Origin: Labia minor
Lineage: Eukaryota > Arthropoda > Insecta > Dermaptera > Spongiphoridae
Direction of reading: 5' to 3'
Length of the DNA: 64,000 nt
NCBI GenBank assembly: GCA_963082975.1
Contig: OY720347.1
Coordinates: 43,723,155-43,787,154 of the forward strand
In this document: positions 11,678 to 21,843 of the stretch, in pieces
Layout: each line of letters opens with the position of its first letter
Numbering within the stretch: the first letter of the stretch is position 1
Program-made: the position numbers and the translations under genes
Notes under the pieces: generated by a model
What the model saw: the letters and a program-made list of their open reading frames with translations, nothing else
What the model was told of the DNA's origin: nothing
The model's database searches: none

Positions 11678-12330
11678 ACCGACCGACGATAGTAAGGGAG
11701 GTATTGTTTTCACACCAAATTTCACATGTGGAGATTTTTACATATCTCCACGAATCATGCATTTTCTAAACAGAAAAAAGTATTTTTAGCATGATGTCTG
11801 TCCGTCCGTCCGTCCGTCTGTCCGTCTGTCCGTCCGTCCGTCCGTATAGATGTGTACAGCCTGAACGGCTTAACCGATTTTGATGAAATTTGGTATATTT
11901 ACTTAATGCATCAGTGGGATGAATTGATCAACTTTTGGTGCAATTCCGGAAACCGGAAGTGGTAGTATTAGCGATCGACGATAGGAAGGAAAGGGTTATT
12001 TTCACACCAAAGGAGATTTTTTTATATATCACCACGAATCATGCACTTTGTATTGGTTTTATCCTCGAGAAAAATCATATTTATTAGTTTTTTCTTGATT
12101 TAAAATTATATGACGTCATCCAGCCATTCATGACGTCACAGCCTGGACTTGCATATATATTATAAATAAAATAAAATTAAAAATGTTTATATTTATTATT
12201 TATGTATCCATATCTGTTTTTTATTACATTAATAGATATATTAAAATTATTTGAAATTGTTTCTGTAGCTGGAAATTAATTTATTTCAAACAGTCGGTCG
12301 GTTCGGACCTGGCCACAGGTCAACTTATTT
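11678..12330 (+). mobile_element. Repeat family 1 (ACCGACCGACG subterminal repeats), full-length copy
   Basis: About 653 bp. It starts ACCGACCGACGATAG directly after TTTTT and ends with the inverted copy CGTCGGTCGGT (here with one change), then a hairpin GACCTG-GCCA-CAGGTC and AACTTATTT. An internal (TCCG/TCTG)n microsatellite lies at about 11796-11845. The first ~90 bases are repeated in diverged form further in ('GCGATCGACGATAGGAAGG...'), so the element is itself a partial tandem. No protein is encoded. The set of features (T-tract target, subterminal inverted repeats, microsatellite, 3' hairpin) fits non-autonomous Helentron-type elements, by inference. Confidence 0.75.
11796..11845. repeat. 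(TCCG/TCTG)n microsatellite
   Basis: Tetranucleotide tract inside the family-1 repeat. The same tract, with a different repeat number, occurs at the equivalent point of the other family-1 copies. Confidence 0.85.
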
Positions 12331-12344
12331 TTATTTTAATTTCA

Positions 12345-12470
12345 TTATTATAAACCGTTTTTGCGTAATCTTGTCTACACACACACACACACACACACAA
12401 ACGTTTTTCTCAACCTTAGTGAAAATGTATCAAGGACCTTCAAAACGTATAAAACCATAAAAATAAAAAT
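12345..12470 (-). mobile_element. Family-2 repeat fragment
   Basis: Contains the family-2 blocks 'ACCGTTTTTGCGTAATCTTGTCTAC', a (CA)n tract (12378-12398) and 'CTCAACCTTAGTGAAAATG...CCTTCAAAACGTATAAAA', in the orientation seen at 5.7 kb. Confidence 0.7.
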
Positions 12471-12749
12471 TTCTCCATATTACTCAATTTTTTTGTTATT
12501 TTTTAGCAATTACACTTCTAAAAAATTAAAATAAGGATCGGTCTTAAATATATACCAGCTGGTCAGAGCGCCTTCGGCGCTCTTCACACCTGGACGGGTG
12601 CTCCGCCCCCTGTACCCCCGAGTGGTACATCGTATTTGGTTAAAAGTAGTAAAAGGTTTTCATCCATTTTGTTTCAATCATTATATTACATAAAACATTC
12701 ATTTCTTTTTGTGTTCTTATTTAAAATATATTTTAATTTAATCAGTAAA

Positions 12750-12787
<38 letters not shown>

Positions 12788-12789
12788 AT

Positions 12790-13250
12790 ATGTTATATCT
12801 ATCTATTTATATGGCTCAAAGATTCTCGAAAGTTCTTGGCCACATTTCTCCAAATGTCCCTATCCTGAGCCCTTGTCCCATCTCTCTTACGTCCCTTCCT
12901 ATGCGTCCATGGTCTTGATTCCCTTTGATAATAATTTTGATGAGATAAGCCTCTTTACTGCATGATAACAGGCGTTTCCCGATTGTTACCTCGATTTTAA
13001 TTCTTCTCAAATATTATTATCCTTCGTGATTACATTCAATTTTTTTACATATTCAAATTTTACATTTTGTATATTAAGATTTTGTATGTTAATACTGTTC
13101 CTCTTTGTCACTAAATATTTTTTCTTATCACTATTAATTTCAAACCTCCATTAATTTTTCCTCGCTATCTGTAATTGCAATTGCCGAATCTCTTATAATA
13201 TTTAAGACTACTGCTTAGCCTAACTTTTCAATTTTTTTGTTTAATTGCAT
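12790..13250 (-). pseudogene. LINE reverse transcriptase / C-terminal fragment
   Basis: On the minus strand, fragments match the LINE at 18.8-19.7 kb and 46.2-46.7 kb: a RT-motif remnant near 13220, 'GDSAIAI..DSEE' (about 13195-13150), 'EVTIGKRLLSCSKEAYL'-region shifted frames, and the C-terminal 'GRDVREMGQGLRIGTFGEMW' ending before an (AGATAGATATA) tail. Multiple frame changes make it dead. Confidence 0.7.
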
Positions 13251-13261
13251 TTCGAGTGATT

Positions 13262-13415
13262 TTTTCCCAATTTGTGTAATCACATACTCACAACATGCAA
13301 CATATAATTGGCCGTGGGAAAAACATAGGGATTGCAAATGAATTCCGCAGCACTTGAGTGTGTGGCCTTGAGCTTGGAACATGGTTAAATCGGCGGTCAA
13401 AGTTGAAAATTCCCC
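13262..13415 (-). pseudogene. Helitron Rep/helicase C-terminus remnant (Pif1-like)
   Basis: The minus strand reads FSTLTADLTMFQAQGHTLK, then CCGIHLQSLCFSHGQLYVACC. This corresponds to the last conserved motifs of the superfamily-1B (Pif1-like) helicase at the end of Helitron Rep-Hel proteins, normally of the form FAMTINKxQGQTL..VGIxLxxPxFSHGQLYVAxSR. The QGHTLK and FSHGQLYVA matches are strong; the terminal SR is replaced. About 50 codons survive. The usual nuclease domain of Rep is not in this window. Confidence 0.75.
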
Positions 13416-13589
13416 ATATATTATATAACTACTGTAATTAGTATTATTATAATATAAAATTATAAAGAAAAAATGTTTAGATATTATTGTAGACATTTTC
13501 ATTCTGTAAATTAAATAATTTTATTTCATTTAAATAAATATCTATTTTTATTTTCATTCAAAGAATATGTATATTTGTTTATGTTAGGA

Positions 13590-14190
13590 AAACATATCAA
13601 AAAAGAGAATTTACAGATTAAATTAAAATATATTAAAAATAAGAACACAAAATTCAAGATTATAAGAATAAATAATTTTAAATAATTGATCTCATAATTG
13701 GATTTTCATTTTCAAGTATGTATAAGATATTATTGGGTGGATTCAAAATGTATGAAGGGACACACATAATAATAATAATATATAATTAATTTACTGATTA
13801 AATTAAAAAATATTTAAAGTAAGAACACAAAAACAAATAAATGTTTTATCTAATATACTGATTGAATATTTAGTATATATTATTACAATTACAATTTTTT
13901 TACTCTCTACTGACTGTTCATTTCATAACTGAAAATAGTGTCGAATAGAAATAGACGATATTACTTGGATTAATCTTATAATGCTAGCTAAAATTGTTTG
14001 TTTGATTATTGAGGACCCCAGATCCATTCATTTTAATCAGATTGATGCAATGATGCAACAACATTTAATAATTGTAATAAATAATTAAAGAAATGTATAT
14101 CAATATTTTTTAATTCAAACACAATAATAATAAAATATTTTTTTTTTAACTTATGTACCGAGTCGAGCCTCGGGGTCCCAGTACTAAAAT
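13590..14190. repeat. Helitron-type repeat fragments ending in a GC hairpin
   Basis: Three copies of 'ACTGATTAAATTAAAATATATT..AAGTAAGAACACAAA' (about 13610, 13785 and 14250) match the segment just before the Helitron 3' end at 19.8 kb. A block at 13900-14100 (ACTGACTGTTCATTTCATAAC...) is repeated at 41690-41890. At 14157-14185 the sequence CCGAG-TCGAGC-CTCGG precedes GGTCCCAGTACTAA, a hairpin followed by CTAA, compatible with a Helitron 3' end. Confidence 0.55.
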
Positions 14191-15240
14191 ATTATTATGG
14201 GTGGAATTACAATATATGAAGGGACACATAACATTTACAATATAAATATATATTTAATTTACTGATTAAATTAAAATGGATTAAAAGTAAGAACACAAAA
14301 ACAAATAAATGTTTTATCTAATATACTGAACAGCTTATTAGTATAGTATAATAATATTTACACAGTATAATAAATTGATGATGTCATTAAATTCTCCTAC
14401 TATATATCGAATCGAATATAAAGATAAATCTTCTTTTAAACGTTGTGTGAAACAATTTCAAATAATTTAAATGTATATCTATTAATGAAATAAAAAAAAT
14501 CAAATATATGAATATAATATGAATATTTTTAATTTTATTTTAAGAATAGATATGTATATATTTCACAGGCGGTGGTTGTGACGTCACATATATACATTTA
14601 AATTTAGAAGAAAAAAACTAATAAAGATGTAGATGTAGAAAGTAATATTATCGGAGGAAAATACAAGAAAATAATCTTGATCTCGTAAATGAAAACAATT
14701 AAATTAAAATGTGATATATCGATTTTTACTTGTGCAACAATAATTCACTCTCCTGAAGATGCAGAGAAACTTGAACATTCCTTTTCAAAATAAACTCATT
14801 AGTTTAAGTATATTATAAGGACTTCCGATTTCAAAATTATCATTTTTCTAAATAAAAATTAATTAAGAATTATTTACGAACAACATTTTATTATAGGGAT
14901 TTTAGGGATAGTTTGTGGGTTTGTGACACAACTGGGGGGATGATAAGGGTGTGTTAAGGAAATTCCCTTTTAAATTTTTTGCTCTGCAGCAGTGCGATCT
15001 CTTGAGCGATTGCAGAGTTAAAAATTGGGTGCCTGCAGCGTCATCTCTTATTTTTGTACAAAAAACTAAACAAAGATTCAGAGGTGTCATATTCAAATAA
15101 ATTCAGGGAATTCGGAAGGCCTTTGGGGGGGGGGGGGCTGATCTGCGGTCATTTTTTGCGCTGCCCTTATTGGGCGCCTGAAGAGTCAACCGTTTTCGCC
15201 TGCAACACCATCAAGCTTTCGAGGTTTACACCGTCCCATT
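14191..15240. other. Intergenic DNA with GC-rich patch and 13-G run
   Basis: AT-rich with another helitron-type fragment (14245-14340). It becomes GC-richer after about 14900, with a run of 13 G at about 15125-15137 and blocks such as GCGCTGCCCTTATTGGGCGCC. Short open frames on both strands have no recognisable domain. Confidence 0.5.
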
Positions 15241-15324
15241 GAGCTGGACACCCCCTGGATTCGAGCAACTAAACTCACAATTTAAAAATTAACGAATCAG
15301 AATGGTCGTTTTAGTTCGTAACGG

Positions 15325-15385
15325 TAATGGTGATTGGTTTTAAAATATCCAATGGCAAGAGATTTTATAAGAAAGGCCAATTATC
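15325..15385 (+). promoter_or_regulatory. Three CCAAT/ATTGG boxes upstream of the importin-alpha-like gene
   Basis: GATTGG at 15332-15337, CCAAT at 15349-15353 and CCAAT at 15377-15381 lie about 250-300 bp upstream of the first ATG. Clustered CCAAT boxes in both orientations are typical of NF-Y-bound promoters. A 3' splice site (TTTCATAG, ending 15623) just before the ATG suggests a 5' untranslated exon, which would place the promoter further upstream, in this region. Inference only. Confidence 0.4.
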
Positions 15386-15631
15386 CTTGTTCGTGGTTGC
15401 TACCAGCATTTTATTTCAATTCAATTTTCCTTCACCAAGGTCCAAGGTTCAATAACATATTCAATAACTTTAAAATTCTATTTTGCTTTAACTATTTATA
15501 ACAATTTTCATAGATTTTTATAAATTATTATATCAAAAGTAAGTAATCCTGAAAATAACTTTTTCATTTATTTTAAATTTAAAACATTATTAATTTATAA
15601 TAAATATATAATTTATTTCATAGCATTCATC

Positions 15632-16508
15632 ATGTCTACCCAAGAAAATGATTTTTCACTATTTAACGCTAATAAAAATGAACCCAGACAGGTAAATTAT
15701 TTATAATAGTTTTAAAAAAATCTTGAAATTATCAAATTATATTTAATGTTTTCTATTATAGTCAAATAAAACAACCTGGTTTGATGTAGAAGAGAAGTGG
15801 AAAAACGAGATAGTTAAAAAGAGGAGGCTTTCTCCTTTACAAGAGACAAATACTCAAAATATTAATTATTCATTTGAAGATATAGTATCTGGTAAATAAA
15901 CAATTTGGAAATTGAAAAAGATTAATTAAGAATATAATATATTAATACTTTTTGATCTCTAAGAAAAGAAATATCCTTATATAATTAAATTAAAAATCCA
16001 TCTCTCTATTTTTAATAACTATTTTTAGGAATGAACAGTAGTGATGAAAATGAAATTTTTAATGCCACTCAAGCAGCTCGAAAAACATTATCAATGGAAA
16101 CAAGTCCTCCAATTGATGAAATGATTAAATATGGAGTTGTTCCAAAATGTGTTGAATTTCTTACATACTCCAAAAAGTAATTAATAAATGTTAATATCGT
16201 TTTATAAAAATCTGGTTTTAAATACTAATTTATTTTATAGTTCATCACTTCAATTTGAAGCTGCATGGGTCTTAACAAATATTGCTTCCGGAACCCCTGA
16301 TCAGACTGCAGCTGTGATAGATTGTGGTGCCATTCCAAAACTTGTTGCTCTTTTAGCTTCTCCTAACAAACAAGTAAATGGACAAGCAGTTTGGGCCCTT
16401 GTTAATCTTGCCGGAGATAGCTACGGTGCTAGTCAACTGATTCTCGAAACCAACGTCCCTTTACTATTACTTGAATTAATATATTCTTATGCTGAGGGTA
16501 CTAAATGA
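15632..16508 (+). CDS. Truncated importin-alpha-like protein (201 aa, 4 exons)
   Basis: Exons 15632-15691, 15762-15891, 16029-16176 and 16241-16508 all have GT-AG borders and join in frame to 201 codons. Importin alpha carries NLS cargo through the nuclear pore with importin beta. Here residues 24-50 are a weak remnant of the N-terminal importin-beta-binding region, with one basic cluster (KKRR, 39-42). Residues 64-130 match the first armadillo repeat region ([35 protein letters not shown] with W122 and N126). Residues 131-201 match the second ([12 protein letters not shown]164 and N168). The usual protein is about 500-550 residues with ten ARM repeats; here a stop follows the second. AATAAA occurs near 16600. 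The Gly of the normal WALGN is Val. It could be a young pseudogene of a larger gene, or a short paralogue. Confidence 0.8.
15692..16240 (+). other. Introns of the importin-alpha-like gene
   Basis: Three short GT...AG introns: 15692-15761 (70 bp, phase 0), 15892-16028 (137 bp, phase 1) and 16177-16240 (64 bp, phase 2). All are A/T-rich and show clean borders (GTAAAT..TATAG, GTAAAT..TTTAG, GTAATT..TATAG). Their retention shows the copy was not made by reverse transcription. Confidence 0.85.
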
Positions 16509-16746
16509 ATAAATGAATTTTAGATAATAGTGTCTGCTTGTCTTTTTCTTATATCTGTGACTTATCTGAAATATTGCAACAATTTTTAAAACTATTTATT
16601 AATAAAAAAAGAAAGAAAAATGAATTAAAGTTGATAAAGATGTGATTTTATTTGTATAAAAAATGAAAATAAGTGATTAATTCTAATATGATTATATATT
16701 TTTTAGAGATTAATTTAAAAGAGTAACTTTATATAGATTTATTGAA

Positions 16747-17105
16747 ATCTATATATATAAAAAAAGGTTTTTGTCTGCACATTGCTCAGAATTTAAAAAT
16801 TTTTGCATATCTTCGCGTTTCATGACCTCTAGAATCCAAAAGTGACTTTAGAATTTTTCACGTCTGTCTGTCTGTCTGTCTGTCCGGAAAATTACTATTT
16901 TATAGACTCAGAATTGGCTGAACCGATTTCTTTGAAATTACATCACAATATTCTTATATACCTCTAGAGTAACATAGGCTATAAATTTTATTAATATCTT
17001 ATCAATAACCGCAGAAATTAATTTTTTAAAGTTTATATAATTCTCCGTGTTGTTCATTCAAGAGCAGCTCGCGGCTCACTGCCGGCCTAGCGGAATCATT
17101 TCAAA
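16747..17105 (+). mobile_element. Helitron-like element fragment
   Basis: Begins TCTATATATATAAAAAAAGG then TTTTTGTCTGCACATTGCTCAG, the TC + TATATA style of many arthropod Helitron 5' ends. It has a (GTCT)n tract at 16862-16883. A GC-rich possible hairpin (GCAG...CTGC) followed by CGGCCTAG lies near 17065-17091, and CTAG would satisfy CTRR. The first ~50 bases are repeated in diverged form at 32045-32096. The 3' border is less sure than the 5' one. Confidence 0.5.
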
Positions 17106-18780
17106 CAATGAATTATCATAGCGATTCCCAATCGAAGAATTATTATAATATTTCACTTTTATTTTAAATCTAATATACAAATATCAATTCAATTAAATAA
17201 TTTATTCTAAAAGTTCTCAATTTAATTAAAATATTTATTAGATCATATTTTTATCTTAAATTATTTTTTATTTAATTGAATATTTCTTCTTTTCTATAAT
17301 ATATATATAATAATATATAAATTTTAATATTGAATAATAAAAAAAAAATATTATTTAACCTGAATTAAAATGACTGAATTATATTATCTTTGTTTTTTAT
17401 TTTAATTTAATTACTCTATTATTAATTACTAAATATATATATATATTATATAAAAATTAAAATATGATGATATAAAGTTGTTTTAAATTTTTGACATTTT
17501 TAAATTGGATATATTTTTTAAATTTATTAAAATGTTTTTTTTATTTATTATGTTTAAAAGATTCATTTTTATCATGTGATATTAATAAAAAATAACGATG
17601 CTCTGTGCAAGTCGAATCATGTTGCACATAATTAAATAACAATTGCCAAACAAAGAATATAATATTTTTTTAAATTCTTATATTTAAATATCATTTCAAT
17701 TAAATAATTCATTCTAAAAGGTCTCATTTTAATTAATTTAATAAAATAATTAAATCACCATTCAATTTTTTATTAATAGGCTTATTTTTTTATTTTTAAT
17801 TTTTAATAAATTCTCTTTTTTTGATATGATATTAATAAAAAATAATATTAAATTGTATATAAATATAAAAATTAGAATATTTGAATTTTTTTAAATTTTA
17901 ACACATGTAATCAATCATATGCATTAAGAATGGAAAATTTTTAAAATCAACTTGCTATTAAATTCAGAAAAAAAATACTGATATATAGAATATATAGACT
18001 ATTCGAATATAATTTAAAACTCTTTCTCTCCTTCTATTTTAAATTAAAAAAAACGGAGTTTTAAGAAATTTAGATGCCATATGCAACATGGGTGGGTAAA
18101 TGAATTGGGCTGGAAGAGGAGGCAATTTATAATTTTCTTCTAATTCAGATTTAGGACAAATCGTACAACATTATATCAAATCTCGCTAAGAACATTCAAT
18201 ATTTTTGTACACAAATTATTCAGAGTATTGGCTAAGCGTATCACTCACAATCAGTTTATATTGAAATTTATATAAATTAACAAAGTAAAAATTTTTATTT
18301 GTTTAAATTTTATTATAATGAATCAAAAAAAATTAAATATATAGATCACATGATTAAGAGAAGCAAAAAACTTAACAGAAAATAACTGTTGGATGGAGGT
18401 CGGACATGACAGAAACTGTAAGCGAAATCTTCATATTACAAAGAATAATTTTCAAATCCCCTAGCACCACAGAATTAGATAAGTTTCTTTTAAGGGAGGA
18501 AATTAACTAAAATCTAGAAAAATTAATAAATGAACTTAATAATAAAAAAAACAAATAAATCAATTAATTTAAATTAATACTATTAATGAATGTATATATT
18601 GGTCATTTATCTATAGTTTTATACCGTTAATTTTTATAAATTGTCTCAAGTCTCTATTTTTGCATTTTCTCAAGTTTCATTATAATTAAAAATATTCAAT
18701 AATAATCTAGCAATGAAAATAAAATACCAAAATGTAATGATCAAGAAATATTATACTCTATTTCACTATTATAACATATA
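17106..18780. other. AT-rich intergenic DNA
   Basis: Long A/T-rich sequence. The only shared content is a block at about 18060-18110 (CAACATGGGTGGGTAAATGAATTGGGCT) that reappears at 41500-41530. No exon is seen. Confidence 0.65.
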
Positions 18781-18789
18781 CAATACTTA

Positions 18790-19760
18790 AGAACCATAGG
18801 CGGAGGAAATATTAGGAGATATCATTGCGGGTTCAGGCCAAATCGACCAACATTAATTAAGATATTTTCATTATGACAGATATTAGGAAAAAAACCGCGA
18901 ATTCAATATTCAATCTGTTCACTAATTATTTGTAGACTTTAGTAAAACATACGCATGACTCAATAGATCCAATCAATCTTCAAATTTGTCTTGAAGGTAG
19001 TAAAGAAAGAATAAGATGCGGAAATCAATTGTAAAATATTAGGTTACCCAGACGACTTAAATATAATAGGAGATTCGGCAATTGCGATTACAGATAGCGA
19101 GGAAAATTTAATGGAGGTTTGAAATTAATAGGGATAAGAAAAAATATTTAGTAACAAAGAGGAAGAGTATTAACATACAAAATCTTAAGATACAAAATGT
19201 AGAATTTGAATATGTAGAAAAATTGAATGTAATCACGAAGGATAATAATATTTGAGAAGAATTTAAATCGGGGTTGCAATCGGGAAACGCCTGTTATCTG
19301 CAATAAAGAGGCTTATCTCTTCAAAATTATTATCAAAGGGAATATATAAAAAGATTATTTTGCCTGTTGCATTATATGGGTGGGAGGCATGGTCTATGAC
19401 CCTTGGAGATGAGAGTAGATTCAGAGTATTTGTGAATAGGATTCTTCCCTGCATTTATTGGCCAAAGAAAGATGAGGTCACCGGGTATGGGGGAGACTGC
19501 ATAACAAGAAATTGCATGGCCTCTCTGCATCTTCAGAAATAGTTAGGGTTATAAAAGGGAAAAAACTGCGATAGGCAGGGCACGTGGCTAGAATGGGAGA
19601 GGAAAAAGATATTGGTGGGAACGTCCGCTTGGAAAACCAATGACGCGTAGGAAGGGACGTAAGAGAGATGGAACAAGGGCTCAGGATAGGGACACTTGGA
19701 GAAATGTGGTTGTTGCGGCTAAGAACTTTCGAGTATCTTTGAGCCACATAGGTAGATAGA
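18790..19760 (+). pseudogene. LINE (non-LTR retrotransposon) RT and C-terminal region, decayed
   Basis: The plus strand in three frames shows RT landmarks in order: CGFRPNR (about 18825), a decayed 'IF..QIL.K.R.FN' stretch, YPDDLNIIGDS near 19060 (the F/YADD active-site box with A changed to P), then GLQSGNACY (19275), a 'GCEAWSMTLGDESRFR'-type block (19380), LHNKKLHGL, LRxAGHVARMGEE, and VREMEQGLRIGTLGEMW before the stop near 19742. The tail is (GATAGATATA). The C-terminal LHxxELxxLYxSxxIxxxIKxRRLRWAGHVARM pattern is common in arthropod RTE/Jockey-type LINEs. Many frameshifts and stops. Confidence 0.75.
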
Positions 19761-19993
19761 TATAACATATACAATAATAATATATATAATTAATATAGTG
19801 ATTAAATTAAAATATATTTTTTAAATAAGAACACAAAAAGAAATGAATGTTTTATGTAATATACTGATTGAAACAAAATGGATGAAAACCTTTTACTACT
19901 TTCAACCACCAAATACTATGTACCACTCGGGGGTACAGGGGGCGGAGCCCCCGTCTAGGTGTGAAGAGCGCCGAAGGCGCTCTGAGCAGCTAG
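19761..19993 (+). mobile_element. Helitron 3' terminus
   Basis: Follows directly on the LINE tail. It contains a GC-rich hairpin GGGGGC-GGA-GCCCCC (19938-19952), then the terminal hairpin AGAGCGCC-GAA-GGCGCTCT (19965-19983), GAGCAG and CTAG (19990-19993) before T. Its counterpart on the minus strand at 12555-12785 is joined to the same LINE tail, so LINE and Helitron end were together before this piece was copied. Confidence 0.8.
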
Positions 19994-21216
19994 TTAGATA
20001 TAAAAATTAATATTTAAAAGAATTTATTATTAAGTTCATTTATTTATTAATTTTTTTAGGGCATAGTTAATTCCCTCCCTTAAACTACAATGACTGTCAC
20101 GAAGGTACATTTCATATGATTAAATGATATCTATCTGATGTTGTAAGGTAGAGTAAGTAATGAACATATATTTATACTTTTTAATTGTTAAATTTAAATG
20201 ACAATATTTAACTAAAAAGTCAATTCTAATCTCAACAATATATACATATATAATTATATGTGTGTGTAAAATATATGAATATATTGATAGAGGTGTAAAG
20301 ATAATAATTATATTAATTGTAACTTCTTTATATTTAAATAAATCATGTGTTTTCTTAAATTGTTTTTCATATTTCTATTATTTTTTTTACAATTAGCAAC
20401 ATGTGTTGAAAAAAATAATTAAATACCCTGATAACCTATTCTGATCTTAAAATCAACATTTATTTTTGCTAATTTTTTATACACACACATAATTGTATCA
20501 ATTAGTTAATATTACCTAATGAATCAATTTTATTTACATAGAAATAATTATTATATTTTTTCTGAAAAAAATAAATATGATTTTTATTTTAATATTTCTT
20601 TTATTTTTATTTAATAATAAGATATTTAATTCTGCAAATCAATATTTTTTTATAAGATAATATTTTAAGTTGTCGAACTTAATTTTTATATTTCTTTATA
20701 AACATGGTAAAATAAAAAAAGATCTAATCTTAGGTTAGTACTTTTTAAACAATAATATTAATATTTATATAGTAAATCTTTCATATTGATGAAATAGTAT
20801 GATTCAAAATTAGTCATATATTAACAAAAACAATTGAAATAATATACATTTTTTAAAATATATAATAATTTAAAAATTAAGTTTTAATTCAATAGTTCAA
20901 TTTCTTTCATATACTTTTACAAGTTTTTAGTATTGATACAAATGATAGAAAAAAAATTAAATATCTTATTGATGTAAGTTAATATAACATAATAGTAGGA
21001 GAGTTTCCTCCCTTCCCTTTTTCTTTAAAAAGTAGATTTTTTTTTGGTTATAATTAAAAATATAAAAATACATTCAATTAAATATTTAATAGACTAGCTG
21101 CTCCGATAATAATAATATACCGTTTAATACGTGAAAATAATAATAATAATAATAATTTATTAAATTAATATAATTGAAATTTTATTTTTTATTATTACAT
21201 TTTTATTTTTATTTTT
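19994..21216. other. AT-rich intergenic DNA
   Basis: A/T sequence with simple ATA repeats (about 21131-21156). No gene. Confidence 0.7.
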
Positions 21217-21525
21217 AGCGACCGACGATAGTAAGGGAGGTATTGTTTTCACACTAAATTTCACATGTGGAGATTTTTACATATCTCCACGAATATTTCT
21301 TAATTTAAAATTATATGAAGTCACCCAGCCATTCATGACGTCACAGCCTGGTCTTACATATATATTACAAATAAAATAAAATTAAAAATATTTATGTTAT
21401 GTCCATATCTGTTTTTTTATTACATTAATAGATATATTAAAATTATTTGAAATTGTTTCTGTAGCTGGAAATTAATTTACTTCAAACCGTCGGTCGGTTC
21501 GGACCTGGCCACAGGTCAACTTATT
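21217..21525 (+). mobile_element. Repeat family 1, internally deleted copy
   Basis: Starts GCGACCGACGATAG after a T-run and ends with CGTCGGTCGGT and the GACCTG-GCCA-CAGGTC hairpin. The middle is missing: the sequence passes from the first 'CTCCACGAAT' to 'TTTCTTAATTTAAAATTATATGA', so the microsatellite is lost. 309 bp instead of about 650. The 3' part of a family-2 element follows directly. Confidence 0.75.
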
Positions 21526-21527
21526 TT

Positions 21528-21843
21528 TCTTCTAAAGTGACCGTAATAATAAAGATATATGTTTGATAGTTTTTCACATGATTAAAAATTGTATAAAACT
21601 GCTATATATAGAATTTCAACTTGATTGAATCGCTGAAAGTACCAGAATTAATTTTTTAACACTGCAAATCTCAAGCGCCAACACGTGAGGTGCCATCAAC
21701 AAAGAGCCAAACATGTATGCACTGGTTTAATAAATATTATTTATTAGTTTTAATTTATAATTAATTAAATTTAATTTAAATATAATGTAAGTATTTATTA
21801 ATTAATCCAATTCAAATTGCGAGATAGTCGAGCTAATTTTCTT
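21528..21843 (+). mobile_element. Repeat family 2, 3' part
   Basis: Runs from 'TTTCTTCTAAAGTGACCGTAA' through the conserved middle ('GAATCGCTGAAAGTACCAGAA') to GCGAGATAGTCGAG at about 21820-21833. The 5' part is absent; family 1 occupies the point where it should join, in the same T-run where family 1 sits at 11.68 kb. Confidence 0.7.

Larger units (their letters stand above)
12555..13430 (-). mobile_element. Helitron remnant with embedded LINE fragment
   Basis: Read on the minus strand, the order is: Helitron helicase C-terminus (about 13415-13262), a LINE fragment with its 3' tail (about 13250-12785), then about 230 bp ending in a GC-rich region, a perfect 8-bp-stem hairpin AGAGCGCC-TTC-GGCGCTCT (12565-12583) and the terminus CTGG followed by T at 12555. 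Hairpin a few bases before CTRR followed by T is the standard Helitron 3' end. The LINE-to-terminus part is shared with 18.8-19.99 kb. Confidence 0.75.

Noticed and set aside
12636-13010. Open frames on both strands over 12.6-13.0 kb
   Set aside because: The plus-strand frame is antisense to the LINE C-terminus, and the minus frame is a part of that decayed LINE, not a separate gene.
16509-16740. Further importin-alpha exons downstream of the stop
   Set aside because: Looked for the third ARM repeat (pattern W-T-L-S-N-L-C) in all frames to about 18 kb and found none.
19263-19774. Minus-strand frames over the LINE at 19.3-19.8 kb
   Set aside because: Antisense shadows of the LINE C-terminal region on the plus strand.
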